NCBI GenBank assembly: GCA_003218525.1
Contig: QHNU01000072.1
Coordinates: forward strand, 1,497-18,432
Length of the DNA: 16,936 nucleotides
Source: Verrucomicrobiota bacterium
GTDB taxonomy: Bacteria; Verrucomicrobiota; Verrucomicrobiia; Chthoniobacterales; UBA10450
Reading direction: 5' to 3'
Shown here: positions 7,299 through 13,718 of the stretch, in pieces
Layout of the letters: every line of letters begins with the position of its first letter
Numbering within the stretch: the first letter of the stretch is position 1
Position numbers and translations under genes: made by a program
The notes under the pieces: generated by a model
What the model saw: the letters and a program-made list of their open reading frames with translations, nothing else
Databases searched by the model: none
What the model was told of the DNA's origin: nothing

Positions 7299-8093
7299 CT
7301 ACACGGCAATTGGCGCCTTGATTGATGGATGGGGATTGTAATCGACCAAAGTGAAGTCTTCGAAGCGAAAATCTTCAAGGCGGTGGACGTTGGGGTTGAG
7401 TTGCATGCGAGGTAGGGGTCGAAATTCGCGCGAGAGCTGTTCGCGCGCTTGCTCGAGGTGGTTCTGATACAGATGCACGTCTCCGAAGGTGTGGACGAAA
7501 TCGCCCGCACGCAGGTCGCAAACTTGGGCCACCATCATCGTCAGGAGCGCATAGGAGGCGATATTGAAGGGCACACCCAAGAAAAGATCGGCGCTACGCT
7601 GATACAATTGGCAACTGAGCTCGCCTCCATTTACATGAAACTGGAAGAGCACATGACAAGGGGGTAGTGCCATCCGATCGACCTCGGCGGCATTCCACGC
7701 GTTCACGATGAGCCGGCGCGATTGTGGATTGGCTCGGATCTGGGTGACGACACTTGCGATCTGGTCGATCCGTTTATTTTCAGGGCCACGCCAGTCCCGC
7801 CATTGTGCGCCATAGACACGCCCGAGATTTCCCTTCTCGTCCGCCCATTCATCCCAAATCGTCACCCCATGCTCGTTCAACCAGCGGATGTTAGTGTCGC
7901 CGCGCAAGAACCAAAGCAACTCGTAAATAATCGATTTCAAATGGAGCTTTTTCGTCGTCAAAAGGGGAAAGCGCTCGCGCAAATCAAATCGGGCTTGAGC
8001 GCCGAAAATCGAGAGCGTGCCGATTCCGGTACGATCGGCGCGACGTTTTCCATTTTCTAAAACAAGGCGCAGGAGATCATGATATTGCCGCAC
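7299..8093 (-). CDS. thyA: Thymidylate synthase ThyA
   Basis: Converts dUMP to dTMP using methylene-tetrahydrofolate. The frame stays open well upstream, but a GTG at 8093 gives MRQYHDLLRLVLENG and exactly 264 residues, the E. coli length. E. coli numbering is then reproduced residue for residue: R21, R126 and R127 for phosphate, nucleophile C146 in LPPCHVLF, D169 and N177 in RSADLFLGVPFN, and H207 and Y209 in DVHLYQNH. All active-site residues are present. No convincing Shine-Dalgarno precedes the GTG. No folA (DHFR) lies beside it, although the two are often neighbours. Upstream on the same strand, 98 nt away, is the zinc-ribbon gene. The longer upstream reading is only that gene in another frame. 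Confidence 0.95.
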   Translation of the reverse strand: MRQYHDLLRLVLENGKRRADRTGIGTLSIFGAQARFDLRERFPLLTTKKLHLKSIIYELLWFLRGDTNIRWLNEHGVTIWDEWADEKGNLGRVYGAQWRDWRGPENKRIDQIASVVTQIRANPQSRRLIVNAWNAAEVDRMALPPCHVLFQFHVNGGELSCQLYQRSADLFLGVPFNIASYALLTMMVAQVCDLRAGDFVHTFGDVHLYQNHLEQAREQLSREFRPLPRMQLNPNVHRLEDFRFEDFTLVDYNPHPSIKAPIAV

Positions 8094-8191
8094 GAAAAAT
8101 GTTACCGTCGCGGCTCGATTTCGCGAGCAGAAATCGTCGGCGGAAAAGAAAAATGGCGACTCGGGAAAACGCTTGTTGCGACCGTCTCTAG

Positions 8192-8533
8192 CTATCGCTT
8201 GAGCGATTCGAGAGCGCCTTCGAGCTCTTCCTTGCGCTCGTTCAATGTTTGCAGCCGCAATTTCCAGCGATGCAGTTGAATGCAGAGCTGATTGATATAG
8301 CTCGTCACTTCGGTCCGCTGTGATTCGTTTTCTTTGAGACGACGCTGAAGTTCCGTTGTTTGCGCCGGCAAGGCAGACGGCCCGTTCGAGGATGCCGGAA
8401 CGACCGTCGGTTTTCCGCAACGCCGGCAGGTTAGCGTCATTCCGGCGGCAGCCCCGTCAACCACTAGTGGGCTGGCGCAATGCTGACAATTAAAGAGAAT
8501 ATCGGGGGCAGGGACCGATTTCGCGGAATCCAT
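8192..8533 (-). CDS. Small zinc-ribbon protein with C-terminal coiled coil, function unknown
   Basis: A 113-residue protein I cannot name. The N-terminal third carries a four-cysteine zinc ribbon, C16-x2-C19-x16-C36-x2-C39, of the type that in bacteria often binds Zn or nucleic acid. A Ser/Pro/Ala linker (about 46-58) leads to a Glu/Leu/Arg-rich helix from about 60 to 113 with heptad-like leucines, probably a coiled coil that dimerises. There is no signal peptide or membrane segment, so it is likely cytoplasmic. The ATG at 8533 is preceded by an extended -10 about 25-33 nt upstream. It is divergent from dnaK and lies upstream of thyA on the same strand; co-transcription with thyA is possible but unproven. 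Confidence 0.72.
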   Translation of the reverse strand: MDSAKSVPAPDILFNCQHCASPLVVDGAAAGMTLTCRRCGKPTVVPASSNGPSALPAQTTELQRRLKENESQRTEVTSYINQLCIQLHRWKLRLQTLNERKEELEGALESLKR

Positions 8534-8557
8534 TTATTACCGAGAACTTTAGCAAAG

Positions 8558-8566
8558 GTTATACCA
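8558..8566 (-). promoter_or_regulatory. Candidate extended -10 promoter for the zinc-ribbon gene
   Basis: On the minus strand the sequence reads TGGTATAAC, matching the extended -10 consensus TGnTATAAT at all but the final base. It would start RNA near 8550, about 17 nt before the ATG at 8533. No good -35 is visible, which is tolerated for extended -10 promoters. Confidence 0.35.
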
Positions 8567-8611
8567 TTGGAGCGTGCGACTAGATGGCTCAACTGGACGT
8601 AATCCACTTTG

Positions 8612-8638
8612 CCATTGAGAGACATGCTGTCTCAACAG
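8612..8638. promoter_or_regulatory. Inverted repeat in the dnaK leader, possible operator
   Basis: Two overlapping symmetries share a centre. GAGACA-TGC-TGTCTC (8619-8633) is a perfect 6-bp inverted repeat. TTGAGA-N9-TCTCAA (8615-8635) extends to 9-nt arms that match at 7 of 9 positions around a 9-nt spacer. The 9-9-9 layout is that of CIRCE, the HrcA operator, but the arm sequence is not the CIRCE consensus (TTAGCACTC). It could be a divergent heat-shock operator, another regulator's site, or chance. Confidence 0.3.
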
Positions 8639-8738
8639 CGCCCCCGCTAACAATTTCTCCATTTCTATCAAGTATCTGTGTTGCAACAACTTGTGAGTTA
8701 GATGTAGTGTTTGGAACACCCATTGCTAAGTCGATCTC

Positions 8739-8744
8739 GGAGGA
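8739..8744 (+). promoter_or_regulatory. Ribosome-binding site that fixes the dnaK start
   Basis: GGAGGA lies 10 nt before the ATG at 8755. The frame is open further upstream to an ATG at 8584, but DnaK proteins begin at MAKVLGIDLGTTNS, which this site serves. The extra 57 codons are therefore leader. Confidence 0.8.
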
Positions 8745-8754
8745 TTGTATCCAA

Positions 8755-10719
8755 ATGGCAAAAGTTTTAGGCATCGATTTAGGCACCACTAATTCCTGTA
8801 TGTCGGTGATGGAGGGTGGCGATCCAGTAGTCTTGGAAAACAGCGAAGGCGCCCGAACGACGCCTTCGGTAGTGGCGTTCACCAAAAACGGTGAGCGGCT
8901 CGTTGGTCAGGCGGCAAAACGCCAGGCGGTAACGAACCCGCAAAACACCATCTTCTCGATCAAGCGCTTCATGGGACGGAAATATGACGAAGTGCATGAA
9001 GAAGAACATCGGGTGCCATACAAAATCGTAAAGGCAGCGAACGGCGACGCACATGTCCAGGTGGAAGTAAACGGGGAACGCAAGACGTTTAGCCCGCCGG
9101 AAATTTCGGCAATGATTTTGTCGAAATTGAGAGCGGACGCTGAAGCCAAACTGGGAGAAAAGATCACCCAGGCGGTGATTACGGTTCCCGCTTATTTCAA
9201 CGACTCGCAACGCAATGCGACCAAGGACGCGGGTAAGATCGCGGGTTTGGAGGTTCTTCGCATTATCAATGAACCGACGGCGGCTTCATTAGCCTATGGG
9301 CTGGATAAAAAGAAGGACGAGAAGATCGCCGTCTATGACTTGGGCGGCGGCACCTTCGATATTTCCGTGCTCGAAATTGGTGACGGCGTGTTCGAAGTCA
9401 AAGCGACCAACGGGGATACCCACTTGGGCGGCGACGACTGGGATGCGCGGATCATGGATTGGATCGTTAAAGAATTTCAAAAGGATATCGGCATTGATTT
9501 GACTAAACAGCCGGATGCGATCCAGCGAATTAAGGAGGAATCAGAAAAGGCCAAAATCGCGCTCTCTTCCACCCAGGAATACGAAATTAATCTGCCGTTC
9601 ATCACGGCGGACGCGAGTGGACCGAAGCATATTCAGAAGAGACTGACGCGCTCCAAGCTCGAGCAGCTTTGCGATGATTTGTTCCAGCGGACCATTCCAC
9701 CGGTAAAGGCATGCTTGGCTGACGCCAAAATTACGGAAAAGGAGATTAACGAACTCGTACTGGTAGGTGGGATGACACGCATGCCCAAGGTCGTTGAGAT
9801 TGCGCGCAATCTCATCGGCAAGGAACCGCACAAAGGGGTGAACCCGGACGAGGTTGTCGCCATTGGCGCGGCCATTCAGGGCGGCGTCCTCAAGGGTGAC
9901 GTGAAGGACGTGCTTCTTCTCGACGTGACGCCGTTGACGCTTGCGATCGAGACCGCGGGTGGCGTGGCGACGCCGATGATTCCGCGCAACACTACCATTC
10001 CGACTCGGAAATCGCAGATCTTTTCCACCTACAGCGACAATCAACCCGGCGTTGAGATCAAGGTGCTACAGGGTGAGCGACCGCTTTCACGTGACAACAA
10101 AAACCTTGGCACATTCCACTTGGATGGGATCCCACCGGCTCCACGTGGCGTTCCGCAAATTGAAGTCACCTTCGACATTGACGCTAACGGCATCCTGCAT
10201 GTATCGGCCAAAGATCTGGGCACGGGGAAGGAGCAGAAAATCTCCATCACCGGCAGCTCCGGTCTGTCGAAAGAAGAAGTCGAGAAAATGCAGCGTGAGG
10301 CTGAAGTTCACGCCGAGGAAGACAGGAAGGCGAAGGAAGCTATCGAGATTAAAAACAACGCCGACAATCTCGCCTATCAATCAGAGAAGCAGCTCAAAGA
10401 GCTCGGGGACAAGATTTCCGGCGACAAGAAAAAGCGGCTGGAAGACGCAATCGCTGCAGTCCGCGATGCCATCAACAGCAACGACACCGAGGCAATGAAG
10501 CGCGCCTACGACGACCTGCAGAATAAGTTCCAGGAAGTCAGCGCTGACCTTTACAAACAGGCCTCAGCTGAAGCGGGTGCACAGCCTGGTCCCCAACCGG
10601 GACCCGAAGCTGGCGCTCGACCCGGAACCGAGCAAGGTGCTGGTGCGGGCAGGCGCGGTGGCAACGGTGACGTCGTCGATGCTGAGTTCGAAGTTGTCGA
10701 CGAAGATAAGAAGAAGTAA
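8755..10719 (+). CDS. dnaK: Chaperone protein DnaK (Hsp70)
   Basis: A 654-residue ATP-driven Hsp70 chaperone. The N-terminal ATPase domain starts at KVLGIDLGTTNSCMSVMEGG and contains VPAYFNDSQRNATKDAG, INEPTAASLAYGLD and the phosphate loop DLGGGTFDIS. The hydrophobic linker is DVLLLDVTPLTLAIE, and the substrate-binding beta-sandwich and helical lid follow. The conserved EEVD-like acidic end is present as DVVDAEFEVVDEDKKK. Before it, the disordered linker is rich in Ala, Gly and Pro with short repeats (QPGPQPGPEAGARPGTE). The start is set by a GGAGGA and by homology. groES and groEL follow on the same strand; the co-chaperones grpE and dnaJ are not in the window. Confidence 0.97.
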   Translation: MAKVLGIDLGTTNSCMSVMEGGDPVVLENSEGARTTPSVVAFTKNGERLVGQAAKRQAVTNPQNTIFSIKRFMGRKYDEVHEEEHRVPYKIVKAANGDAHVQVEVNGERKTFSPPEISAMILSKLRADAEAKLGEKITQAVITVPAYFNDSQRNATKDAGKIAGLEVLRIINEPTAASLAYGLDKKKDEKIAVYDLGGGTFDISVLEIGDGVFEVKATNGDTHLGGDDWDARIMDWIVKEFQKDIGIDLTKQPDAIQRIKEESEKAKIALSSTQEYEINLPFITADASGPKHIQKRLTRSKLEQLCDDLFQRTIPPVKACLADAKITEKEINELVLVGGMTRMPKVVEIARNLIGKEPHKGVNPDEVVAIGAAIQGGVLKGDVKDVLLLDVTPLTLAIETAGGVATPMIPRNTTIPTRKSQIFSTYSDNQPGVEIKVLQGERPLSRDNKNLGTFHLDGIPPAPRGVPQIEVTFDIDANGILHVSAKDLGTGKEQKISITGSSGLSKEEVEKMQREAEVHAEEDRKAKEAIEIKNNADNLAYQSEKQLKELGDKISGDKKKRLEDAIAAVRDAINSNDTEAMKRAYDDLQNKFQEVSADLYKQASAEAGAQPGPQPGPEAGARPGTEQGAGAGRRGGNGDVVDAEFEVVDEDKKK

Positions 10720-10729
10720 GTGATAAATT

Positions 10730-10769
10730 TGCCGGCTTTGGCTCGATTACTCCCGAGCTACTGCCGGCA
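10730..10769 (+). other. Stem-loop in the dnaK-groES intergenic gap
   Basis: TGCCGGC (10730-10736) pairs with GCCGGCA (10763-10769), and GCTCG (10741-10745) with CGAGC (10754-10758). A symmetric 4x4 internal loop separates the two stems, and an 8-nt loop, ATTACTCC, caps the structure. No T-run follows, so it is not a standard terminator. It lies upstream of the groES ribosome-binding site and could be a processing or stability element, an attenuator, or a groE regulatory structure. Confidence 0.55.
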
Positions 10770-10785
10770 CCAACCACGTAAACAA

Positions 10786-10790
10786 AGGAG
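10786..10790 (+). promoter_or_regulatory. groES Shine-Dalgarno with unusually long spacing
   Basis: AGGAG is the only ribosome-binding-like sequence before groES. It lies 16 nt from the ATG at 10807, longer than the usual 5-10 nt, and the interval is A/T only apart from one G. No alternative in-frame start exists between them. Confidence 0.45.
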
Positions 10791-10806
10791 TTAAAGAAAA
10801 AATAAT

Positions 10807-11103
10807 ATGGCATCAGTTAATGTCAAACCACTTGGAGATCGGGTGTTGGTACAGCCGATCGAAGAGCAGGAAGTAAAAAAAGGCGGTATCATTATTCCCG
10901 ATACCGCCAAAGAAAAACCGCAGGAGGGTAAAGTCGTCGCTCTCGGCACTGGCAAAATCGATGACAATGGAAAGAAAGTCGATTTCACGGTGAAGAAAGG
11001 CGATACGGTGCTGATCTCGAAATATGGCGGCACTGAGATCAAAATTAACGGCGATACCTACCTGATTATGCGTGAGGACGACATCCTCGGCATCATTGGT
11101 TAA
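10807..11103 (+). CDS. groES: Co-chaperonin GroES (Hsp10)
   Basis: A 98-residue subunit of the heptameric lid that caps GroEL. It starts MASVNVKPLGDRVLVQPIEE. The mobile loop that contacts GroEL is clear at about residues 20-35 (EVKKGGIIIPDTAKEK), and the C-terminal strand block ends in LIMREDDILGIIG, as in the whole family. Length is typical. It stands 23 nt before groEL and 87 nt after dnaK, so it forms at least a groESL operon. Confidence 0.97.
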   Translation: MASVNVKPLGDRVLVQPIEEQEVKKGGIIIPDTAKEKPQEGKVVALGTGKIDDNGKKVDFTVKKGDTVLISKYGGTEIKINGDTYLIMREDDILGIIG

Positions 11104-11126
11104 CCTCAGAAAGGGAATTAAGAACT

Positions 11127-12767
11127 ATGGCAGCTAAACAATTACAATTTGATGAGAACGCGCGGCACGCACTGCTGCGCGGAATCGAGAAACTATCGAA
11201 AGCGGTCAAGGCCACACTCGGCCCGAGCGGTCGCAACGTGATTCTCGATAAGAAATTCGGTAGCCCAACGATTACCAAGGATGGAGTGACCGTCGCGAAG
11301 GAAATCGAGCTTGAAGATCCCTATGAGAATATGGGTGCTCAGCTCGTGCGCGAAGTTGCTTCCAAGACTTCGGATATCGCCGGTGATGGCACGACCACGG
11401 CAACGGTTCTGGCGGAATCGATCTACAAAGAAGGTCTCCGCAACGTGACCGCGGGTGCGAATCCTACTTCGCTCCAGCGCGGCATAATGAAAGCGGTCGA
11501 GGCCATCGTCGAGGAGCTAAAAAAGATCTCGAAGAAGGTCAGTGACCGGACCGAGATCGCGCAGGTCGCAACCGTCTCAGCCAACTGGGACAGAACGATT
11601 GGCGAGATCATCGCCGACGCAATGGACAAAGTCGGCAAAGATGGCACGATCACAGTCGAGGAAGCAAAATCGATCGAAACGACCCTGGAGGTTGTCGAAG
11701 GCATGCAGTTCGATAAAGGCTACCTATCGCCTTACTTCGTGACCAACGCAGAAGCGATGGAAGCCGTGCTCGAAAACCCCTACATCCTCATTCACGAGAA
11801 GAAGATCTCGAGCTTGAAGGATATGCTCCCGCTACTTGAGAAAGTAGCTAAGGCTGGTCGTCCGCTCCTGATTATTGCGGAGGATGTGGAAGGCGAAGCC
11901 CTTGCGACCTTGGTCGTGAACAAGCTTCGCGGAACCTTGCAGGTTGTCGCAGTGAAAGCTCCCGGCTTCGGCGATCGTCGCAAGGCGATGCTGGAAGACA
12001 TCGCCGTGCTGACCGGTGCCCGACCCATCACGGAAGATCTCGGCATTAAACTCGAGAACGTGAAGCTGGAAGACCTCGGTCGAGCCAAACGGGTCACGAT
12101 TGATAAAGAGAACACGACCATCGTTGAAGGCGAAGGCAAGCAGAGCGACATCCAAGGTCGAGTTAATCAAATCCGTCGCCAGATTGAGGAGACGACGAGC
12201 GATTATGACCGGGAGAAGCTCCAGGAGCGCCTGGCCAAGCTCGCGGGCGGCGTCGCCGTCATTAACGTCGGCGCAGCGACGGAAACCGAGATGAAGGAGA
12301 AGAAGGCGCGGGTCGAAGATGCATTGCACGCTACCCGTGCTGCGGTTGAAGAAGGCATTGTGCCCGGCGGTGGTGTCGCATTTCTCCGTGCCCAGAAAGT
12401 GCTCGAGAACATCAAAGACCTTGAAGCTGACGAGAAAGTTGGCGTGGCCATTGTTCGCCGCGCTATCGAAGAGCCGACGCGACAGTTGGCCGATAATGCA
12501 GGCAAAGAAGGCGCTCTCATCGTCGAGGAAGTGAAGAAGCGCAAGGGTAACGAAGGTTATGATGTGGCTGGTGACCAATTCACCGACTTGGTCAAAGCGG
12601 GAATTGTCGATCCGACCAAAGTCGCGCGCACCGCGCTGCAAAATGCGGCCTCGATCTCCGGTCTCCTGCTTACCACTGAAGCGGTCGTCACCGAGCTACC
12701 TGAGAAGGAGAAAGCTCCGGCGATGCCTCCAGGTGGAATGGGTGGCATGGGCGGAATGGACTACTAA
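11127..12767 (+). CDS. groEL: Chaperonin GroEL (Hsp60)
   Basis: A 546-residue subunit of the double-ring ATP-driven folding chamber. Family hallmarks seen in order are ATLGPSGRNVILDKKFG (nucleotide pocket), GDGTTTATVLAESI containing the Asp near residue 87 needed for ATP hydrolysis, the apical domain with PLLIIAEDVEGEALATL, VVAVKAPGFGDRRKAMLEDI and EEGIVPGGGVAFLRA. The tail is the usual flexible GGMGGMGGMDY. An AAAGGGA at 11110-11116 serves the ATG. A terminator starts 20 nt after the stop. This appears to be a standard group I chaperonin paired with its own GroES; whether other copies exist elsewhere in the genome is unknown. Confidence 0.97.
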   Translation: MAAKQLQFDENARHALLRGIEKLSKAVKATLGPSGRNVILDKKFGSPTITKDGVTVAKEIELEDPYENMGAQLVREVASKTSDIAGDGTTTATVLAESIYKEGLRNVTAGANPTSLQRGIMKAVEAIVEELKKISKKVSDRTEIAQVATVSANWDRTIGEIIADAMDKVGKDGTITVEEAKSIETTLEVVEGMQFDKGYLSPYFVTNAEAMEAVLENPYILIHEKKISSLKDMLPLLEKVAKAGRPLLIIAEDVEGEALATLVVNKLRGTLQVVAVKAPGFGDRRKAMLEDIAVLTGARPITEDLGIKLENVKLEDLGRAKRVTIDKENTTIVEGEGKQSDIQGRVNQIRRQIEETTSDYDREKLQERLAKLAGGVAVINVGAATETEMKEKKARVEDALHATRAAVEEGIVPGGGVAFLRAQKVLENIKDLEADEKVGVAIVRRAIEEPTRQLADNAGKEGALIVEEVKKRKGNEGYDVAGDQFTDLVKAGIVDPTKVARTALQNAASISGLLLTTEAVVTELPEKEKAPAMPPGGMGGMGGMDY

Positions 12768-12787
12768 GTCACAACAAAGAATGAATT

Positions 12788-12828
12788 ACAGCGGCCGGGC
12801 TTCGAAAGGAGCCCGGCTGTCTTGTTTT
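12788..12828 (+). terminator. Intrinsic terminator after groEL
   Basis: ACAG plus CCGGGCT pair with AGCCCGG plus CTGT around the loop TCGAAAGG (12802-12809), with a 3-nt bulge CGG on the left arm. The stem is followed by CTTGTTTT. Eleven mostly GC pairs with a T-rich tail make a convincing rho-independent terminator. It sits only 26 nt before the Dps start. Confidence 0.8.
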
Positions 12829-12853
12829 GCTGCAAAATGAAACTGAGTCACAT

Positions 12854-13450
12854 ATGAAAACACAAAAACGCAACAAACAGCACGACGAAGCCACGCCACT
12901 CATTGAACAACGAGCGGCCGAGATCCAGGCTTTCGGCCGAGCAGTGAAGTTGCCGATTGCTCTATCTAAGAAAGTCTGCGCACGGAGTGCCGACAATTTG
13001 AATCAGCTTCTCGCGGATACGATTACTCTTCGCGATCTTTACAAGAAACATCACTGGCAGGTTGCTGGCCATACCTTCTACCAGCTCCACCTCCTGTTCG
13101 ACAAGCATTTCAAAGAACAAAACGAGCTAGTTGACACGATTGCGGAACGAATCCAGAGCCTTGGCGCAATGAGTATCGCCATGGCCGCGGATGTTGCTGA
13201 AACGACCATGATCCCGCGCCCGCCGCGCGGACGAGAGGAAGTTCCTGTTCAGATTTCTCGCTTGCTTCACGCTCACGAAATGATCCTGCTCGAAGCGCGG
13301 TCGATGGCGAGGCAGGCAAGTAAAGATGGGGACGACGGCACGAACGATCTGTTGGTCAGCGACATCATTCGGACTAACGAATTACAGGTCTGGTTTTTGT
13401 CGGAACACGTTGTGGACGTGCCGCTTGTTCGCGCCGACGGCAACAAGTAG
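12854..13450 (+). CDS. dps: Dps-family ferritin (DNA-binding protein from starved cells / iron-storage miniferritin)
   Basis: A 198-residue four-helix protein expected to assemble as a dodecamer that oxidises Fe(II) with peroxide and protects DNA. The ferroxidase ligands are all present with exact E. coli Dps spacing: H67 in KKHHWQV, H79 and D83 in QLHLLFD, D94 and E98 in ELVDTIAER. The N-terminus MKTQKRNKQH is basic and could bind DNA. The ATG at 12854 is chosen because an upstream in-frame TTG at 12827 lies in the groEL terminator tail. The Shine-Dalgarno is weak. The groEL terminator ends 26 nt upstream, so this gene depends on readthrough or on a promoter overlapping the hairpin. It is slightly longer than typical Dps (about 160-180), with the extra length at the N-terminus. 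Confidence 0.93.
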   Translation: MKTQKRNKQHDEATPLIEQRAAEIQAFGRAVKLPIALSKKVCARSADNLNQLLADTITLRDLYKKHHWQVAGHTFYQLHLLFDKHFKEQNELVDTIAERIQSLGAMSIAMAADVAETTMIPRPPRGREEVPVQISRLLHAHEMILLEARSMARQASKDGDDGTNDLLVSDIIRTNELQVWFLSEHVVDVPLVRADGNK

Positions 13451-13718
13451 TTCGCTCCCAGCAACGCCCGGCTATTAACTCGCGCTGGCAGCGGAGCTCG
13501 CAAGAGACTTGCTGCTTTGTGGCTGAAAGTGTACTTCTATTCCTGTTTCGCCGCGGAAATACAGCCTCTTCTCATGAGTTTGAATCTCTTCGATCTAATC
13601 CGGTGGTATTTCAAAGCGAATCATAGTAGCTGACATGAGTAAGAGACCCGGTGCTAATGATTCATTGGCTTCTCAGAAGCTGCCGCGCGAGAACGGCCGG
13701 TTCTCGAAAAAACTCCCA
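13451..13718. other. Intergenic region between dps and gdhA
   Basis: It contains no supported gene. A 5-bp stem with 3-nt loop (GCAAG-AGA-CTTGC, 13500-13512) is too small and lacks a T-run to call a terminator. The gdhA promoter should lie here, but I see no convincing -35/-10 pair. The right third may be coding if gdhA starts at 13635. Confidence 0.5.
13688..13706 (+). promoter_or_regulatory. Hairpin in the probable gdhA leader
   Basis: CGAGAAC (13688-13694) and GTTCTCG (13700-13706) form a perfect 7-bp stem with the 5-nt loop GGCCG, followed by six A. It ends 12 nt before the ATG at 13719. If translation starts there, the hairpin lies in the 5' leader close enough to affect ribosome access. 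If the ATG at 13635 is used, it is inside the coding sequence. Confidence 0.4.

Noticed and set aside
8094..8420. Long N-terminal extension of thyA.
   Set aside because: It overlaps the zinc-ribbon gene in another frame. The GTG at 8093 restores the exact 264-residue family length and E. coli residue numbering.
8551..8580. TTAGCA at 8550-8555 as the left half of a CIRCE element for dnaK.
   Set aside because: No GAGTGCTAA-like right arm lies 9 nt downstream.
8680..8712. TTGCAA - 18 nt - TAGTGT as a dnaK sigma-70 promoter.
   Set aside because: Only 4/6 and 3/6 matches to consensus, which is too weak to annotate.
8589..8723. Minus-strand ORF in the dnaK leader reading MGVPNTTSNSQVVATQIL and onward to a stop at 8589 (44 codons).
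   Set aside because: It reads like plausible protein, but it has no ribosome-binding site, starts inside the dnaK leader, and shows no recognisable family. Kept only as a hint that the AT-richer leader may include old coding sequence.
8584..8754. Upstream in-frame extension of dnaK from ATG 8584.
   Set aside because: All DnaK proteins begin at MAKVLGID, and a GGAGGA sits 10 nt before that ATG.
11832..12641. 269-codon minus-strand ORF inside groEL.
   Set aside because: Antisense shadow of a highly conserved GC-rich gene; no family features.
13500..13512. GCAAG-AGA-CTTGC as the dps terminator.
   Set aside because: Five-base stem with no T-run after it.
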